A model generated the notes under the pieces. It was not told where the DNA came from and ran no database searches. It was given only the letters and a program-made list of their open reading frames with translations. The translations under genes and the position numbers were made by a program. Of a stretch of 12,994 nucleotides of DNA, positions 11,326-12,994 are shown piece by piece (positions within the stretch are counted from its first letter, which is position 1; each line of letters starts with the position of its first letter). Source of the DNA: Thermoflexales bacterium (GTDB lineage Bacteria > Chloroflexota > Anaerolineae > J036 > Brachytrichaceae); the NCBI GenBank assembly GCA_017998555.1, contig JAGOCU010000035.1, positions 1-12,994 of the forward strand, written 5' to 3'.

Positions 11326-12994
11326 ATGACAATTGACCCCTCCAACGGCACTGCAGCGCCTGACATTCTGATCCCTCCGTATGGAGGCCGCCTGATCGAC
11401 CTGTTGGCGGTTGGCGCTGAGCGCGCCCGTCTCATCGAGCTTGCCAGCCGCCTCCCTACCGTCCAACTAACGCCCCGCGCGGCGTGCGACCTGGAGGTGA
11501 TGGCGGTCGGGGGCTTTTCGCCCCTCAGTCGCTTCATGGGCCGGGCGGACTACGAGCGGGTGCTGCACGAGATGCGGTTGTCCGATGGCACGCTCTTTCC
11601 GATTCCCATCACCCTCAAGGTCGACGAGAAGCTCGCCCATGTTGGGCAGCAAGTGGCGCTGCGCGACGCGCGCAACAACCTGTTGGCCGTGATGCAGGTT
11701 GAGGAGGCTTTCCTTTGGGATGCAGCCACGGAGGCGCAGTATTCGCTGGGCACCACCGACTCGCGCCATCCTCTGGTATCCGAAATGCGCGGCTGGGGCA
11801 AGGTGTGCATCTCCGGGGCGCTCTCCGTCCTGAATCTGCCGATCGCCTATGACTTCATCGAGTTGCGCCGGACCCCGCGCCAGACCCGCGACATCCTGGA
11901 GCAGATGGGCAACGCAAAGGTCGTCGCCTTCCAGACCCGCAATCCGTTGCACCGGGCCCACGAGGAACTGACCAAGCGTGCCGCGGCATCCGTCGGCGGG
12001 AGTTTGATGATTCACCCGGTGGTCGGGATGACCAAGCCGGGCGACATCGACCACTACAGCCGCGTCCGAATCTATAAGGCCCTGGTCGAGAACTACTACG
12101 CGCCGGAAAGCACGCTGCTCAGCCTGCTCCCGCTCGCCATGCGCATGGCCGGCCCGCGCGAAGCGCTTTGGCACGCCATCATCCGCCGCAACTACGGGGC
12201 CACCCACTTCATCGTGGGGCGCGATCACGCCGGCCCGGGCAAGGACAGCACGGGCAAACCCTTCTACGGCCCGTATGAGGCCCAGGAACTGGTCGCCAGG
12301 CATGCCGACGAGATCGGGGTGAAGATGGTTCCATTCCAGGAACTCGTCTATCTGGCTGATCACGACACCTATGTCGAAGCGGACAAGGTCCCCGATGGCG
12401 CGCGCGTCGTGTCGATTTCGGGAACGCAGGTCCGGGATGACTATCTCGCCCGCGGGCGCGCCCTGCCCGATTGGTTCACCCGGGCCGAGACCGCCGAGAT
12501 TCTGGCCAGCACCTTCCCGGCTCGCGACAAGCAGGGCTTCTGCGTGTGGTTCACCGGTCTGAGCGGCGCGGGCAAGTCGACCGTCGCCGAGGCGCTCGTG
12601 TCGATGTTGCTCGAGCGCGGGCGGCAGGCCACCGTCCTGGATGGCGATGTGGTGCGCACCCATCTGTCAAAGGGCCTTGGTTTCAGCCGCGAGGATCGCG
12701 ACACCAATATTCTGCGCATCGGTTTTGTCGCCGCCGAGGTTGCCCGCCACAACGGGATCGCCATCTGCGCGGCCATCAGCCCGTATCGTGATGCCCGCAA
12801 CGAAGCCCGCAAAATGGTCGAGGAAGTCGGCGAGAGCCGCTTCATCGAGGTCTTTGTCGACACCCCCATTGGCGTGTGCGAACAGCGCGACAGCAAGGGG
12901 CTGTATGCCAAGGCCCGCCGGGGCGAGCTCAAGGGCTTCACCGGGGTCGATGACCCGTACGAGCCGCCGCTTAATCCCGAAGTAACGCTCGACA
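11326..12994 (+). CDS. sat-cysC: bifunctional sulfate adenylyltransferase / adenylylsulfate kinase, 3' truncated
   Basis: The first 556 codons are present; the gene runs off the right edge, probably within about 20 residues of its end. It activates sulfate to APS and then phosphorylates APS to PAPS, for sulfate assimilation or sulfation. Residues about 1-390 are an ATP sulfurylase of the homo-oligomeric Sat type: FQTRNPLHRAHE near 202-213 (the HxxH nucleotide motif is His209 and His212), GRDHAGPGK at 298-306, and ISGTQVRD at 364-371. Residues about 400 onward are an APS kinase: an intact P-loop GLSGAGKST at 411-419, DGDVVR at 439-444, GFSREDRDTN shortly after, and AISPYRDAR further on. The complete P-loop argues for an active kinase, unlike the degenerate regulatory kinase domain of fungal ATP sulfurylases. 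The ATG at 11326 lacks a ribosome-binding site but has a -10 box 9 nt before it. Confidence 0.95.
   Translation, partial: MTIDPSNGTAAPDILIPPYGGRLIDLLAVGAERARLIELASRLPTVQLTPRAACDLEVMAVGGFSPLSRFMGRADYERVLHEMRLSDGTLFPIPITLKVDEKLAHVGQQVALRDARNNLLAVMQVEEAFLWDAATEAQYSLGTTDSRHPLVSEMRGWGKVCISGALSVLNLPIAYDFIELRRTPRQTRDILEQMGNAKVVAFQTRNPLHRAHEELTKRAAASVGGSLMIHPVVGMTKPGDIDHYSRVRIYKALVENYYAPESTLLSLLPLAMRMAGPREALWHAIIRRNYGATHFIVGRDHAGPGKDSTGKPFYGPYEAQELVARHADEIGVKMVPFQELVYLADHDTYVEADKVPDGARVVSISGTQVRDDYLARGRALPDWFTRAETAEILASTFPARDKQGFCVWFTGLSGAGKSTVAEALVSMLLERGRQATVLDGDVVRTHLSKGLGFSREDRDTNILRIGFVAAEVARHNGIAICAAISPYRDARNEARKMVEEVGESRFIEVFVDTPIGVCEQRDSKGLYAKARRGELKGFTGVDDPYEPPLNPEVTLD

Noticed and set aside
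11467..12663. A 398-codon open frame on the - strand
   Set aside because: It is antisense to sat-cysC, whose motifs and reading frame are unambiguous; the antisense product has no recognisable domain.

Overview
The window is a GC-rich, gene-dense bacterial chromosome segment with ordinary metabolic genes and no sign of mobile DNA, phage, CRISPR or RNA genes. The gene set suggests a free-living bacterium. A Tal-Pgi fusion, a Sat-CysC fusion, a small DUF1232/YkvA membrane protein ending in an acidic tail, and an apparent mix of Shine-Dalgarno and leaderless starts would all fit Chloroflexota (Anaerolineae-like). That assignment is inference from memory of gene architectures, not a search result.

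Layout: (1) 1-141, the C-terminal end of a DnaE-type DNA polymerase on the + strand. (2) 181-6360, a four-gene block on the - strand, transcribed right to left: tal-pgi fusion, gnd (short form), zwf, pgl. Together these encode five activities: glucose-6-phosphate isomerase, glucose-6-phosphate dehydrogenase, 6-phosphogluconolactonase, 6-phosphogluconate dehydrogenase and transaldolase. This is the whole oxidative pentose phosphate branch plus two enzymes that return carbon to hexose phosphate; transketolase, ribose-5-phosphate isomerase and ribulose-5-phosphate epimerase are absent here. (3) 6361-6570, a divergent control region with an 18-bp perfect palindrome and a good promoter for the next gene. 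(4) 6571-9330, three + strand genes: a HAD sugar-phosphatase-like hydrolase, a DUF1232 membrane protein, and a KamA-family lysine 2,3-aminomutase. (5) 9397-11262, two - strand genes: an alpha-oxoamine synthase resembling serine palmitoyltransferase, and rfbC (dTDP-4-dehydrorhamnose 3,5-epimerase). (6) 11326 to the right edge, a bifunctional ATP sulfurylase/APS kinase on the + strand, cut off just before its C-terminus.

The most distinctive feature is not a gene. It is a set of very long, perfectly matched inverted repeats at gene ends (24-, 27-, 21- and 31-bp arms, plus a 22-bp palindrome inside the pentose phosphate block). They differ in sequence from one another, and two overlap stop codons. 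At 136-186 the stops of two convergent genes lie opposite each other in the same stem. These are probably factor-independent, partly bidirectional terminators or RNA-processing hairpins, several without a clear U-tract. I see no convincing new defence or biosynthetic system. The points worth a second look are the hairpin set, the compact pentose phosphate block with its fused and shortened enzymes, a KamA that has lost the cysteine triad of the family's zinc site, and the possible sphingolipid-type enzyme.
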